Shown: positions 20,001 to 26,347 of the stretch, piece after piece
Layout of the letters: each line of letters starts with the position of its first letter
How positions within the stretch are numbered: position 1 is the first letter of the stretch
Source: Flavobacterium sp. 11
GTDB taxonomy: Bacteria > Bacteroidota > Bacteroidia > Flavobacteriales > Flavobacteriaceae
DNA: 64,000 nucleotides
Direction of reading: 5' to 3'
NCBI RefSeq assembly: GCF_002754315.1
Contig: NZ_PEFE01000001.1
Span: forward strand, 3,699,920-3,763,919
Notes under the pieces: generated by a model
Databases searched by the model: none
Told to the model about the DNA's origin: nothing
Seen by the model: the letters and a program-made list of their open reading frames with translations, nothing else
Made by a program: the position numbers and the translations under genes

Positions 20001-21877
20001 CTGGAGGTACATTAAATTATAATTATACTTGGACGAAAGATGGAATTCCTTATACTACCACCGAAGACTTATCCAATTTAAGTCCAGGAATTTACATGGT
20101 TACCGTATCTGACGCCAACAATTGCGGTCCAAAAATAGCGACATTTACTATTACCGAACCACCAATATTAGCGGTAAGCCTATTAAACCAAACCAATATA
20201 TTGTGCTTTGGAGAAGCTACAGGAGCAATAGACATTGCTGTCGTTGGAGGAACACCTGCACTTTCGGGCTATAACTTTGCTTGGACTGGACCTAACGGAT
20301 TTACAAGTTCCAATAAAAATCTCACTGCCATTATTGCTGGAACTTATAATGTACTGGTTACCGATAATTCAGGTTGTTCTAGAGTATTAAGTGTTACACT
20401 TACCCAACCAACTGCCATTGTTTTGGCAGCCACTACGACACCAATAATCTGTTATGGCTCTAATGATGCTTCTATAACTCTTGCTATAAATGGTGGTGTT
20501 ACTCCTTATACTATTGCATGGAGTAATCTGGGAGGTGGAACGTTTCAGGATAATCTATCGGCTGGGGATTATCTAATTACCGTTACAGATTCTAATAATT
20601 GTGTAAAAACACTGAATGTAAATATCCCTGAAGCACCCATTTTTACAATCAATCCGGTGGTTAAAAATATTTCTTGTTTTGGTTCCCATGATGGTAGTAT
20701 CAATCTAAATATTATTGGAGGTATTGCTCCTGTAAAATTAGTTTGGGATGATAATGCAGTAGCTGGAAATGTCAGGAATAATTTGGGACCAGGCTCTTAC
20801 ACGGTAACGATTGTTGACAGTAAGCCCTGTACAATCAAAAAGACTTTTATTATATTAGAACCTCAACCTTTAATTCTATCTGCCAATGTCGACAATGCTT
20901 TTGATTGTGACAATGCCAATAGTGGTGCAATAAATCTTCTGGTTGCTGGAGGTACACCACCTTTCACTTATGCTTGGTCAAACGGATCTACAACAGAAGA
21001 TTTAGTAAATATTCCTGCAGGAAATTATTTGGTTACAGTAACTGATAGCAGAGGCTGTTCAAAACAGGCGCAATACAGTATTAACAGACCACCGCCTATC
21101 GTTATAGGAGTGGCAACCAAAACAGAATTTGATTGTGAAACTAAATATGTTAAACAAAACTTTGTAGCCCAAGTTTCGGGTGGGGTTCCACCCTACCAAT
21201 TGGCCTGGTCCAGCGGAACGGTCAGCGGTTCAAATAATGAAATGATGAATACCAGTCAAAACGGAACAGCAATATTATATGTAACGGATGCTTTGGGTTG
21301 TAAAGCAAATTATTCCTTCAATGTTAAATTGCAGTCCCTAGGAACACCTTCATTTAATTCAACCTCCTATTCTTTAGTAACGTATGGCACTTATTCTATA
21401 ATAGATCCCATACAGTTTACCAATACCGCTACCGGTGATTTTATAAGTATGGTTTGGGATTTTGGTGACGGTAGCTTTTCAACCGAGCTCAACCCAGTGC
21501 ATACATTCCTAAATCCAAAAGAGTATGTGGTGACACAAACTGTTACGTATCCTTTTGGATGTGTGTATGTGCAAAAAATCACTTTTAATGTTGAAAAAGG
21601 ATATTTATTTGTGGTTCCCAATGCTTTCACACCCAACAATGATGCTATCAATGATACATTCAGACCTGTGACTAAGGCCTTAAAAAATGTTCGATTAGAT
21701 ATTTATGATACTTGGGGTTCACTAATCTATTCAGAAACCGGAGACACTTTAAAGGGATGGGATGGTAAGATAAAAGAACAGAATGCGGAAAACGGTAATT
21801 ATTACTGTAAAGTTAGCGCAGAAACTTTTTATGGAACTATTGTCAATGAAAATCACCCTTTTATATTAATAAAATAA
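14036..21877 (+). CDS. Giant SprB-like surface adhesin with T9SS type B sorting domain
   Basis: A 2613-residue secreted protein. It starts with a signal peptide (about residues 1-22, ending VQSQ). Residues up to about 740 are PKD/Ig-like. Residues about 745-1200 hold at least five bacterial Ig-like units with the pattern SLPWxSSNPxIATVNxxGLV followed by TTITYxNSNGCT. Residues about 1570-2360 hold roughly ten SprB-type repeats (C-F/S-G, then ATGGTxPYTYSW, then AGTYxVTVTDANGC). A PKD-like DFGDGSFS unit follows. The last 90 residues form the gliding-motility-associated C-terminal (CHU_C) domain: PNAFTPNNDAINDTF, then GWDGK and NGNYY. That domain sends the protein through the type IX system to the cell surface, where SprB-like proteins act in adhesion or gliding. 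The SprF-like gene follows after 13 bases. Confidence 0.92.
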   Translation: MKHLYKILFLFIFLFTLNVQSQTINLIRFNNTANYTVGSGVSVIINPTGIFQLDNKFILELSNVGGAFTTPTTLNTLDEFYAPVINGTLPPGLPAGTYKLRVRATTGLGTTPETYPVVETLSFNIILGSSDVPSATSELPNNSSFFNCTQSCLKTTNTFGSLTQSFGATSTILPKKKITICSYSNTDNYKITLIDLINGTQTTISYNNGNGDILIPDNLTIGTYIFEIEKNSNSVYSLVFLFHGNGTSLGNSTSEVVCVGVDVSFTVDITNQGIGRNYNGSKYMIDFGDNSTVLVLTQAQLMSNPTVTHKYTTVSCAKTDSNFIIKETLLNKGVYNGGVNTNYCTEFNKNGNGVEKKVNVSLAPKANFTLAPKQCINQDINALNTTVLGSYGTAGNCLDKATFTWYYKKPGDLAFTEVTIASWIISSNNLRIPKSMITLPGCWEIKLTAVNDDLCQTLSEVTKTIKIEVAPTATFTNTPETPICPNTQIQFTNTSNVLTQPCQEPTYLWTVSPSTGYQFVNPSSVTSQDPKILFTNPGTYTVKLFVTNSCGTVESISKIIEVSGSPTVSFTPNALSICQAPPNYTIDFSQIGTKPNYSVAPFAPTSFSWSISGSGVTAADYNYISGTTASSQFPKINFTAYKTYIITVLVNGNCAGSNQAAFTFTLNESPNLIVVNPPAVCSPATVDITAPAITLGSDSGLIYSYWINASATTTLSTPAALTVSGTYYIKATNSNGCFIIKPVTVVVNALPVIVGTLSTCIGVNSQLSTTATPASGNPWISSDTSIATISSSGLVSPIAIGTTVITYTNSNGCSKSETFTVNALPSISGPTSACINATAQLTGSGVPASSLPWTSSNTAVATVSNTGLVTAKAAGSVTITYKNSNNCAVTSTFTVNALPTIAGTLSVCTNSTSQLIGSGTSSSSLPWASSNPSIATVNSSGLVNALTAGTTAISYTNSDGCTVNVTFIVNDIPTITGLSKGCTGTTTQLSGSGTANISLPWISSNPAIATVNNTGLVSSIAAGTTTITYKNSNGCTVDFPFSVNELPNLIVTNPSAVCSPATVDITSTAITLGSDSGLIYSYWFNAAATISMSTATAITVSGTYYIKATNSNGCSIIKPVSVTINPQPTIGGGFNVCIGFTSQLNGSGTASTTSPWSSSNPIVATITATGLVTGLTSGTTTITYTNSNGCQKTETFTVSINPSIITAQNQTICSNAPFSIVPADGAGNTVPVGTTYSWSAPLVTGGITGGAALANQTTIKGTLINPTNDAQTATYTITPKSGTCTGPSFTAVVTVNPSPKVQFSGPNQTLCSGSDSSLINLSSLTTGNVTFNWTATIPAGITGATGSGTGTIPTQTLVNVTTTALTVIYAATATFENNGVSCSGPPLEYKITVNPAIITSSILSNFNGFNVSTFGAYDGAINVTVTGGSGSYTYLWTGPGSYTASSEDISNGPAGAYSLTINDGLCNPVILNFNLTSPLPLLIQEDPAAQIDVLCFGYLTGAIKVDITQQSVGPYDYLLTLQGGGTISSIINATATNYTFTSLAAGIYDIKVTDANGSSKTILGIEITQPSGISASISYPSNISCAGSAAGSATVTATGGIGTLTYSWNTNPIQTTATATGLTAGDYTVTITDANNCSIQKLAVITEPNGITASISSQTNVLCFGNNTGSATVSATGGTGALTYSWDTIPIQTTATATGLVAGTYNVTITDANGCSKILIGLITQPSSELATTISNSTNVSCFGGNNGNATVIASGGTSPYTYSWNTNPIQTSATATGLTAGTYNVTVTDANGCVDSSPVTITEPAGMSATISAQTDVFCSGNSTGSATVTATGGTAPYSYSWNTTPVQTSAIAINLAIGTYTATITDAKGCTTTTQATITEPNGIVISIASQTNVNCYGNNTGAVSVLASGGTGILTYSWDTIPVQTSLNATGLIAGTYHLTVTDANNCTKVQTVNITQPDDINITTDLEKDITCFNDANGEIKITITGGTLNYNYTWTKDGIPYTTTEDLSNLSPGIYMVTVSDANNCGPKIATFTITEPPILAVSLLNQTNILCFGEATGAIDIAVVGGTPALSGYNFAWTGPNGFTSSNKNLTAIIAGTYNVLVTDNSGCSRVLSVTLTQPTAIVLAATTTPIICYGSNDASITLAINGGVTPYTIAWSNLGGGTFQDNLSAGDYLITVTDSNNCVKTLNVNIPEAPIFTINPVVKNISCFGSHDGSINLNIIGGIAPVKLVWDDNAVAGNVRNNLGPGSYTVTIVDSKPCTIKKTFIILEPQPLILSANVDNAFDCDNANSGAINLLVAGGTPPFTYAWSNGSTTEDLVNIPAGNYLVTVTDSRGCSKQAQYSINRPPPIVIGVATKTEFDCETKYVKQNFVAQVSGGVPPYQLAWSSGTVSGSNNEMMNTSQNGTAILYVTDALGCKANYSFNVKLQSLGTPSFNSTSYSLVTYGTYSIIDPIQFTNTATGDFISMVWDFGDGSFSTELNPVHTFLNPKEYVVTQTVTYPFGCVYVQKITFNVEKGYLFVVPNAFTPNNDAINDTFRPVTKALKNVRLDIYDTWGSLIYSETGDTLKGWDGKIKEQNAENGNYYCKVSAETFYGTIVNENHPFILIK
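16046..16260 (+). repeat. 215-bp block duplicated within the adhesin (copy 2 at 17177-17391)
   Basis: The block encoding NLIV.NP.AVCSPATVDIT through GTYYIKATNSNGC is repeated 1131 bases downstream at 17177-17391, without gaps and with high nucleotide identity. Long exact stretches such as GGGTTAATTTATAGTTATTG are shared. It indicates fairly recent tandem duplication of a unit containing several Ig-like domains. Confidence 0.85.
18741..21090 (+). repeat. SprB-type repeat array in the adhesin
   Basis: About ten consecutive protein repeats of 75-90 residues lie here, each with a conserved Cys near the start (SCAGS, LCFGN, SCFGG), a central GGT..YTYSWNT and a terminal TDANGC. Early repeats (18.74-19.9 kb) are closely similar to one another, while later ones are more diverged. 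They presumably form the stalk or binding part of the surface fibre. Confidence 0.8.
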
Positions 21878-21890
21878 GCACCCACAGAGA

Positions 21891-22967
21891 ATGAAATTAA
21901 AATTTATTATATATATACTGTTAACTTCCATATTTATAGTAGAAGTTCATGCACAAGATCCTATTTTTTCACATTATTATTTTGTTCCTGAAACGCAGAA
22001 CGGAGCGTTTACAGGAACCGTAAATACTTTAAACACAGGAATTCTACACAGAACACAATGGCCTGATGGAGCCAGAAGACTGGATACAGATTATGCTTTT
22101 ATCAACGGCTCAATCGGAAATTTATCAGAAGATTCACGTCCAAATGATTCCAATCTTCAAAATATTGGAGTCGGCATCACCGTATTAAATCAACATGAGG
22201 TTTTTACAAACTATAATTACACTCAAATTAACGGGGTATTTTCGCTAAATCTTGACTTAGATAATTTTTATTCGGGATTAAGAATGATTTTAGGATTAGA
22301 AGGAGGTTATGGAACTAAAAATTTTAATTTCAAAAGTCTTTTGTTTGAAGACCAAATTAATACTAACGATGGTAGCATTGGCGGTGGCAGTTTAGATCCA
22401 AGTCTTTTAGGCTTGCAAAATAAAATAGATTTCATGGACATTTCTTCGGGATTTTTGCTTTATACTGATGATTTTTGGCTCGGAGCTTCAGTGAAGCATC
22501 TTAACACTCCCAATATTGCATTTAACTCAGAAGGTAAACTGCCATTAGATATGAATTTTACTCTTCAGAGTGGATACTCCTTTAATCTGAACAACAATCC
22601 CAGTTTATCGTTTTTACCAGATAATTCTAAATTTGTCCTCACGTCCAATTTCATGAAACAAGGACAATATAACCGATTAGATTTTGGCAGTATCGTGCAT
22701 TTTAATCCATTTATTCTAGGAGTCATTGCTGCAACAAATCCGATGATGAAAAGTGCTGACAGCCATCTTCTGTCTTCAGTGAATCTGATCGGTTCCATTA
22801 AAATATACAACTTCACTTTTGGTTATTCGTATGACGTAAGTACTTCAAAAATAGAGAATACTCAGGGAGTTCATGAATTTTCCTTGACTTGGCAAATAGG
22901 CAGGGAATGTCATAGTTGTAATAATTATTTGGCAAGAAGACCTTGGGGCAGGAACTATGATGATTAA
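21891..22967 (+). CDS. PorP/SprF family T9SS outer-membrane protein
   Basis: The 358-residue protein has a signal peptide (about residues 1-21, ending VHAQ) followed directly by DPIFSHYYFVPETQNGAFTG, the characteristic start of the PorP/SprF family. The rest is beta-rich with alternating hydrophobic residues and ends with an aromatic strand, as in outer-membrane barrels. In Flavobacterium johnsoniae SprF is needed to place SprB on the surface, and sprF-like genes lie directly after the adhesin they serve. Here the ATG is 13 bases after the stop of the giant adhesin, so I infer that it anchors or exports that protein. It is followed by a strong terminator at 23108. Which member of the family it matches best cannot be told by eye. 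Confidence 0.88.
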   Translation: MKLKFIIYILLTSIFIVEVHAQDPIFSHYYFVPETQNGAFTGTVNTLNTGILHRTQWPDGARRLDTDYAFINGSIGNLSEDSRPNDSNLQNIGVGITVLNQHEVFTNYNYTQINGVFSLNLDLDNFYSGLRMILGLEGGYGTKNFNFKSLLFEDQINTNDGSIGGGSLDPSLLGLQNKIDFMDISSGFLLYTDDFWLGASVKHLNTPNIAFNSEGKLPLDMNFTLQSGYSFNLNNNPSLSFLPDNSKFVLTSNFMKQGQYNRLDFGSIVHFNPFILGVIAATNPMMKSADSHLLSSVNLIGSIKIYNFTFGYSYDVSTSKIENTQGVHEFSLTWQIGRECHSCNNYLARRPWGRNYDD

Positions 22968-23107
22968 AAAATTAAAAGAAATTAAATCTTCGATATCAAA
23001 AAAAAAAATAAAACGAATTAATTACTTCCTGCAAATTTTTCTAGACAATCTACTTCAAAAGTTTGCATTTTTGAAAATCTCAAGTTAACAAATTCTTCAG
23101 AATTTCT

Positions 23108-23133
23108 AAAACCGCTCTTAGCGGTTTTTTTTT
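23108..23133 (+). terminator. Terminator of the adhesin-SprF operon
   Basis: A nine-base-pair stem, AAAACCGCT / AGCGGTTTT, with a three-base loop is followed by a T run. It lies about 140 bases after the sprF-like stop codon and is the obvious end of that transcript. Confidence 0.8.
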
Positions 23134-23231
23134 ATGCAAAAAATATTAAACCAAAATTAAAGTTCATAATTAATCCAACTCATCATTGCATCTGTTATAA
23201 AACTGGGAGTTTTATGATAAGATTTCGCCCC

Positions 23232-23297
23232 GGTTCGGGTGGATACGGTTGGATTCGGTCGGATTCGATCGGATTCGAGTGGATTCGGTCGGATTCG
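23232..23297. repeat. 10-bp tandem repeat array (GATTCGGTCG)
   Basis: About 6.6 copies in strict 10-bp register of a unit close to GATTCGGTCG: GGTTCGGGTG, GATACGGTTG, GATTCGGTCG, GATTCGATCG, GATTCGAGTG, GATTCGGTCG, GATTCG. It is markedly richer in G+C than its surroundings. The 690-base gap between the sprF-like gene and the next ORF holds this array, its inverted copies and a 20-bp array, and otherwise nothing that I recognise. Confidence 0.9.
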
Positions 23298-23323
23298 CCG
23301 CTTTTGCAATCTTAGTCCTTCAC

Positions 23324-23398
23324 AATCCGACCGAAAGATCCTTTAACCAACAAAATCCTCCCGAAAACTAGTTTAACCAACCGAATCCAACCGAATCC
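23324..23398. repeat. Inverted copies of the 10-bp repeat
   Basis: AATCCGACCGAA at 23324-23335 and CCAACCGAATCCAACCGAATCC ending at 23398 are reverse complements of the GATTCGGTCG/GATTCGGTTG units found at 23232-23297. The two arms could pair in single-stranded DNA or RNA, giving a long imperfect hairpin. Confidence 0.75.
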
Positions 23399-23500
23399 TT
23401 CTAGACATAAAAATTAAAACTAAATATTTGCTACGTGGATTTCAAGCCTCATCGACATTGGCTATTGAGTTTGCTAAATGATAATATTGATCGTGAATAA

Positions 23501-23580
23501 CAAAAATCCTATCAAATGCTAACGAATCCAAACAAATGTGAACAAATCCAAACAAATGTGAGCGAATCCAAACAAATGCG
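23501..23580. repeat. 20-bp direct repeats (AACGAATCCAAACAAATGTG)
   Basis: Three near-identical 20-bp units fill 23521-23580 exactly, and a degenerate fourth unit lies at 23501-23520. The array ends 77 bases before the ATG of a small ORF. The spacing is iteron-like, but no replication gene is present. Confidence 0.85.
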
Positions 23581-23657
23581 AACAGGCATATAATTTAAAA
23601 TCAAACATTTGTAATCAAAACAAACTCATTGTTTGTTGTTTACCTAAAAACTATTTA

Positions 23658-23861
23658 ATGACTGCTAATACGGTATATGACATTTTTCTTGCTCTTCCGG
23701 AATCGGAAAGGCAACGTCATATAGCTTTAGTAAATGAATATAAAAGGAAAGAAGACACAAAATTCTCCATACTATCCAAAACAAAGAAAAAAGAATTTAC
23801 CTATACCAAGCAAGATGCATTAGACTATCTCTTCAAAAATGTATTTACTTCAAAAAAATAG
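23658..23861 (+). CDS. Small hypothetical protein
   Basis: The 67-residue product is charged and helical, with no signal peptide or membrane segment and no family that I recognise. The N-terminal half reads like an amphipathic helix (YDIFLALPESERQRHIALVNEYK), and the C-terminal half is Lys-rich. It is preceded by tandem 10- and 20-bp repeat arrays and followed about 240 bases later by 12-bp direct repeats and a tRNA fragment, so it may belong to the end of a mobile element. A small DNA-binding or directionality role is possible but nothing in the sequence shows it. The start at 23658 is the only good ATG. Confidence 0.45.
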   Translation: MTANTVYDIFLALPESERQRHIALVNEYKRKEDTKFSILSKTKKKEFTYTKQDALDYLFKNVFTSKK

Positions 23862-24101
23862 CTTAAAATTTATTACACTACTCCCCTCTTTTCAGTTTTC
23901 AATGCTTACCCGGCATTGTCTTTAAAATCCATTTAATAGAAATTCTAAAGTAATATTTGATGTAAAATAGCATTTAGCAACCCTATTTATCTAGCACGAA
24001 AACCCAAAATCAAAACATAATTCAGCTTCAAAAAATAAATAAAAAACCGTAGCTATAATTTTGAAAAAATAAGTAATTTTGACTTGAAAATAATTTCAAA
24101 A

Positions 24102-24137
24102 ACAGTACACTAAACAGTACACCAAACCGTACACTTT
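24102..24137. repeat. Three 12-bp direct repeats containing GTACAC
   Basis: GTACAC occurs at 24105, 24117 and 24129, exactly 12 bases apart, within units close to ACAGTACACTAA. The array lies about 60 bases before a tRNA-Met 3' fragment. This placement fits arm-type binding sites of a tyrosine integrase next to its core site; no integrase gene is in the window. The remainder of 23862-24194 shows nothing further. Confidence 0.6.
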
Positions 24138-24194
24138 TTTAAAAAATATACCTTTTAAAGGCAAAAAAGGGGTTAAATTTCGTAGGAAAATTAA

Positions 24195-24239
24195 TTCATA
24201 AACCTGAGGTCCCGAGTTCAAATCTCGGTCTCGCTACCA
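24195..24239 (+). other. 3' fragment of a tRNA-Met gene (probable att site)
   Basis: This stretch reads as the 3' part of a tRNA from the anticodon loop on: TTCATAA with CAT anticodon (24197-24199), a variable region AGGTC, a perfect T arm CCGAG-TTCAAAT-CTCGG (24212-24228), an acceptor strand TCTCGCT, discriminator A and CCA (24237-24239). No D arm, 5' anticodon stem or 5' acceptor strand (expected AGCGAGA) lies upstream. A tRNA cut at the anticodon loop and followed by its terminator is the usual scar of an element integrated into a tRNA gene. The intact tRNA would lie outside the window. Confidence 0.7.
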
Positions 24240-24275
24240 AAGCAAAAACCCTAACATCAATATGTTAGGGTTTTT
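24219..24275. repeat. 57-bp direct repeat, copy 1 (copy 2 at 35978-36034)
   Basis: The end of the T arm, the acceptor strand, CCA and the following terminator are repeated 11.76 kb downstream with a single mismatch (G at 24228, A at 35987). The pair brackets the whole Kdp locus. Outside the 57 bases the flanks differ. Confidence 0.9.
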
Positions 24276-24276
24276 T
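24244..24276. terminator. tRNA-associated bidirectional terminator
   Basis: A 14-bp stem, AAAAACCCTAACAT with its complement, and a CAAT loop are followed by a T run on the + strand and preceded by A residues that give a U tract on the - strand. It originally ended the tRNA-Met transcript and could now also end the histidine kinase message arriving from the right. The 24277-24502 stretch holds nothing else that I can identify. Confidence 0.75.
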
Positions 24277-24502
24277 ATTGAAATTATATTTCGAAAATAC
24301 CGACTGCAAATGGCTCAAGTGAGGAAAATGAGTGAGGGATTTTATAAATTGAGATAAAAAAATCAATAAAAATTAAACATTTTAATTTTCAAAGTCATTT
24401 TTCAATCATCGGGAATCTGGCAGATTCTTAGACTATTTGATTTTTGGATTGTTCAATTTTAAATCTTCAACATTTTTTTTAAATAAATCTATTTCAAAAA
24501 TT

Positions 24503-26239
24503 TTAAACCGCATTCAATTTAAAGTAAAAAGCGCTTCCCAATCCCAATTCACATTCAACTCCAATAGTTCCACTTTGTGCTTCAATAAATTCTTTACTTA
24601 TTGCTAAACCTAAGCCTGTTCCCGATTTATTGCTTCCTGGAATTTGAAAATACTTATCAAAAACTTTGTCTTTATACCTTTTATCAATTCCTTTTCCACT
24701 ATCTACAACTTGAAACACTACTTGGCTGTTTTCTCTTTTGAGTTTGACAATTATTTTACTTTGATTTGAAGAGTAAGTTATAGCATTAGTTAGAAAGTTA
24801 ATTAATACCCAGCCCGTTTTTTCACTGTCAGCTTTTACATCTGGCAATTCATCTTCTCCATCAATAATTAGTTCAATTTCCTTTTGATCGACTCGAACTT
24901 TTACAGCATCTATAGCATATTTTACTATTTGATACGGGTTACTTTTTTCTATACTTAAATGGATATTTCCTGTTTCTAATTGCGCCATATCCAATAATTC
25001 ACCTGTAATTTTTAAAAGTCTTTGGCTATCCTCTTTTATGCTCTCGATTAACTGCTCTTGCTCTTCGTTTATTTTTCCGGTTTCCGGTTTTTCTAATAAT
25101 TGTAAACTTAATTTTATGGATGCAATTGGAGTTTTTAATTCATGTGAGACCGTCGCAATAAAATTTGTTTTGGCAAAATCCAATTCTTTAAAAACGGTAA
25201 TGTTTCTCAAAATAATCACATCACCAATAGTGGTAGTTTGGTCATCACCTGTTGATTGTATCGTAATTGTTACTGTTTCTTTCTCGAAATAACTCTCTTT
25301 TCCATCTGCGAAAATTTTCATGGGAAGCGATTTTTGTCTTGGGTTTTTAATATCGCTTTCTAATTCTTTTATAATTAATGAGCGCATCAAATCATTTGTC
25401 AAAGCCAAAGAAGAAGCTAGTTCACCAATCACATCTTCTGATTTCAATCCCATAATTTTCAAGGCTTCGTCATTCGCAAATAATACAAGACCATCATTAT
25501 CCAATCCAATAATCGGGTCATGCATATTATTAATCAGTGTTTCCAATCGTTTCTTTTCAAAAGATAGTTTATGTAGGTTGCTATTACTGTATTCTTCCAG
25601 TTTTTGTGCCATCGTATTGAAGGATTTGGCCAAATCGCCATACTCATTATGATTCATAAAATGAACGCGTTCAGAATAGTTTTTATTCGCAATTTCTTTA
25701 ATACTAGCGGTAAGCTCTTTTATTGGATTGGCAATATTATTAGGCAAATTCACTAATAAATTGAACGCAATCAAAAAACAAAGTGTTCCAGTAACGGCTA
25801 TCCACAAATTAGCGGTTTCAGCAGTGTGTTTAGCAATATCACTTTTCTCTTTTATCGCAATCATATTCAATTTCATGATTTCGAAAATGTCCTGACGTAT
25901 TTGACTTTTTATGTTTTCATCTGTTCTGTTTTTTTCTAAAAAATCAAAACTTTTTTGCAAATTATACGTCACTTTATCTTCCCCGATTTCTGTGATATTG
26001 GCAATTTGATTCTTAAGATTCGTTTCAAAAACAGCAATTGCCTTTCCTTTATCGACATTAATTTCATCTAATGAAAGAAGCATGTTCCGAGAATATTCTA
26101 AGGTATTATAATTCGCTTTCAGAATGTTTTCGGTATCTTTTTTTATCGAAAAAATATAAAACGAAGCTATTATTGACAAAATAATTATCATTAGAAAAAG
26201 CAGCCCAACACCCAGGTTTAATTTAGTTTTAATTTTCAT
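24503..26239 (-). CDS. Sensor histidine kinase of the Kdp locus (HAMP-PAS-HisKA-HATPase)
   Basis: The 578-residue membrane kinase has a transmembrane helix at about 9-30, a periplasmic sensor of about 110 residues, a second helix near 145-165, a HAMP domain (about 170-225) and a PAS domain (about 235-300). The phosphoacceptor domain has His366 in SHELKTP. The ATPase domain has an N box (INFLTNAITYSS), DSGKGI and GTGLGLAISKEF. All catalytic boxes are present. It is the last gene of the - strand kdp run, about 110 bases after the KdpD module, which here lacks its own kinase part. I infer that this kinase supplies that missing function and phosphorylates the sigma-54 response regulator at 34526. 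A dispersed 32-bp repeat lies four bases before its start codon. Confidence 0.88.
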   Translation of the reverse strand: MKIKTKLNLGVGLLFLMIIILSIIASFYIFSIKKDTENILKANYNTLEYSRNMLLSLDEINVDKGKAIAVFETNLKNQIANITEIGEDKVTYNLQKSFDFLEKNRTDENIKSQIRQDIFEIMKLNMIAIKEKSDIAKHTAETANLWIAVTGTLCFLIAFNLLVNLPNNIANPIKELTASIKEIANKNYSERVHFMNHNEYGDLAKSFNTMAQKLEEYSNSNLHKLSFEKKRLETLINNMHDPIIGLDNDGLVLFANDEALKIMGLKSEDVIGELASSLALTNDLMRSLIIKELESDIKNPRQKSLPMKIFADGKESYFEKETVTITIQSTGDDQTTTIGDVIILRNITVFKELDFAKTNFIATVSHELKTPIASIKLSLQLLEKPETGKINEEQEQLIESIKEDSQRLLKITGELLDMAQLETGNIHLSIEKSNPYQIVKYAIDAVKVRVDQKEIELIIDGEDELPDVKADSEKTGWVLINFLTNAITYSSNQSKIIVKLKRENSQVVFQVVDSGKGIDKRYKDKVFDKYFQIPGSNKSGTGLGLAISKEFIEAQSGTIGVECELGLGSAFYFKLNAV

Positions 26240-26242
26240 CGT

Positions 26243-26274
26243 GTCATTGCGAGAAATGAAGTAATCCCATCCTC
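26243..26274. repeat. Dispersed 32-bp repeat, copy 1 (copy 2 at 28666-28697)
   Basis: The two copies share GTCATTGCGAG at one end and CATCCTC at the other and match at 28 of 32 bases. Each lies directly before a start codon of a - strand gene (the kinase at 26239 and the porin at 28659). The GTCATTGCGAGGAACGAAGC type of element is, as I recall, a widespread intergenic repeat in Bacteroidota. Confidence 0.8.
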
Positions 26275-26347
26275 TTTTATTTAATTCGTTTTTTATTTAT
26301 CACTACTATTTACGGCTATAAATTTGTGAACTTGCGGCTACATTCTT

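Noticed and set aside
14036..21877. Non-ribosomal or phage-tail giant protein
   Set aside because: Signal peptide, SprB-type repeats, the CHU_C sorting domain and the adjacent SprF-like gene clearly indicate a T9SS adhesin.
23501..23580. CRISPR array
   Set aside because: The 20-bp units are directly adjacent without spacers, and no cas genes are present.
24150..24239. Complete tRNA-Met gene
   Set aside because: Only the part from the anticodon loop to CCA is present; no D arm, 5' anticodon strand or complementary 5' acceptor strand can be found upstream.
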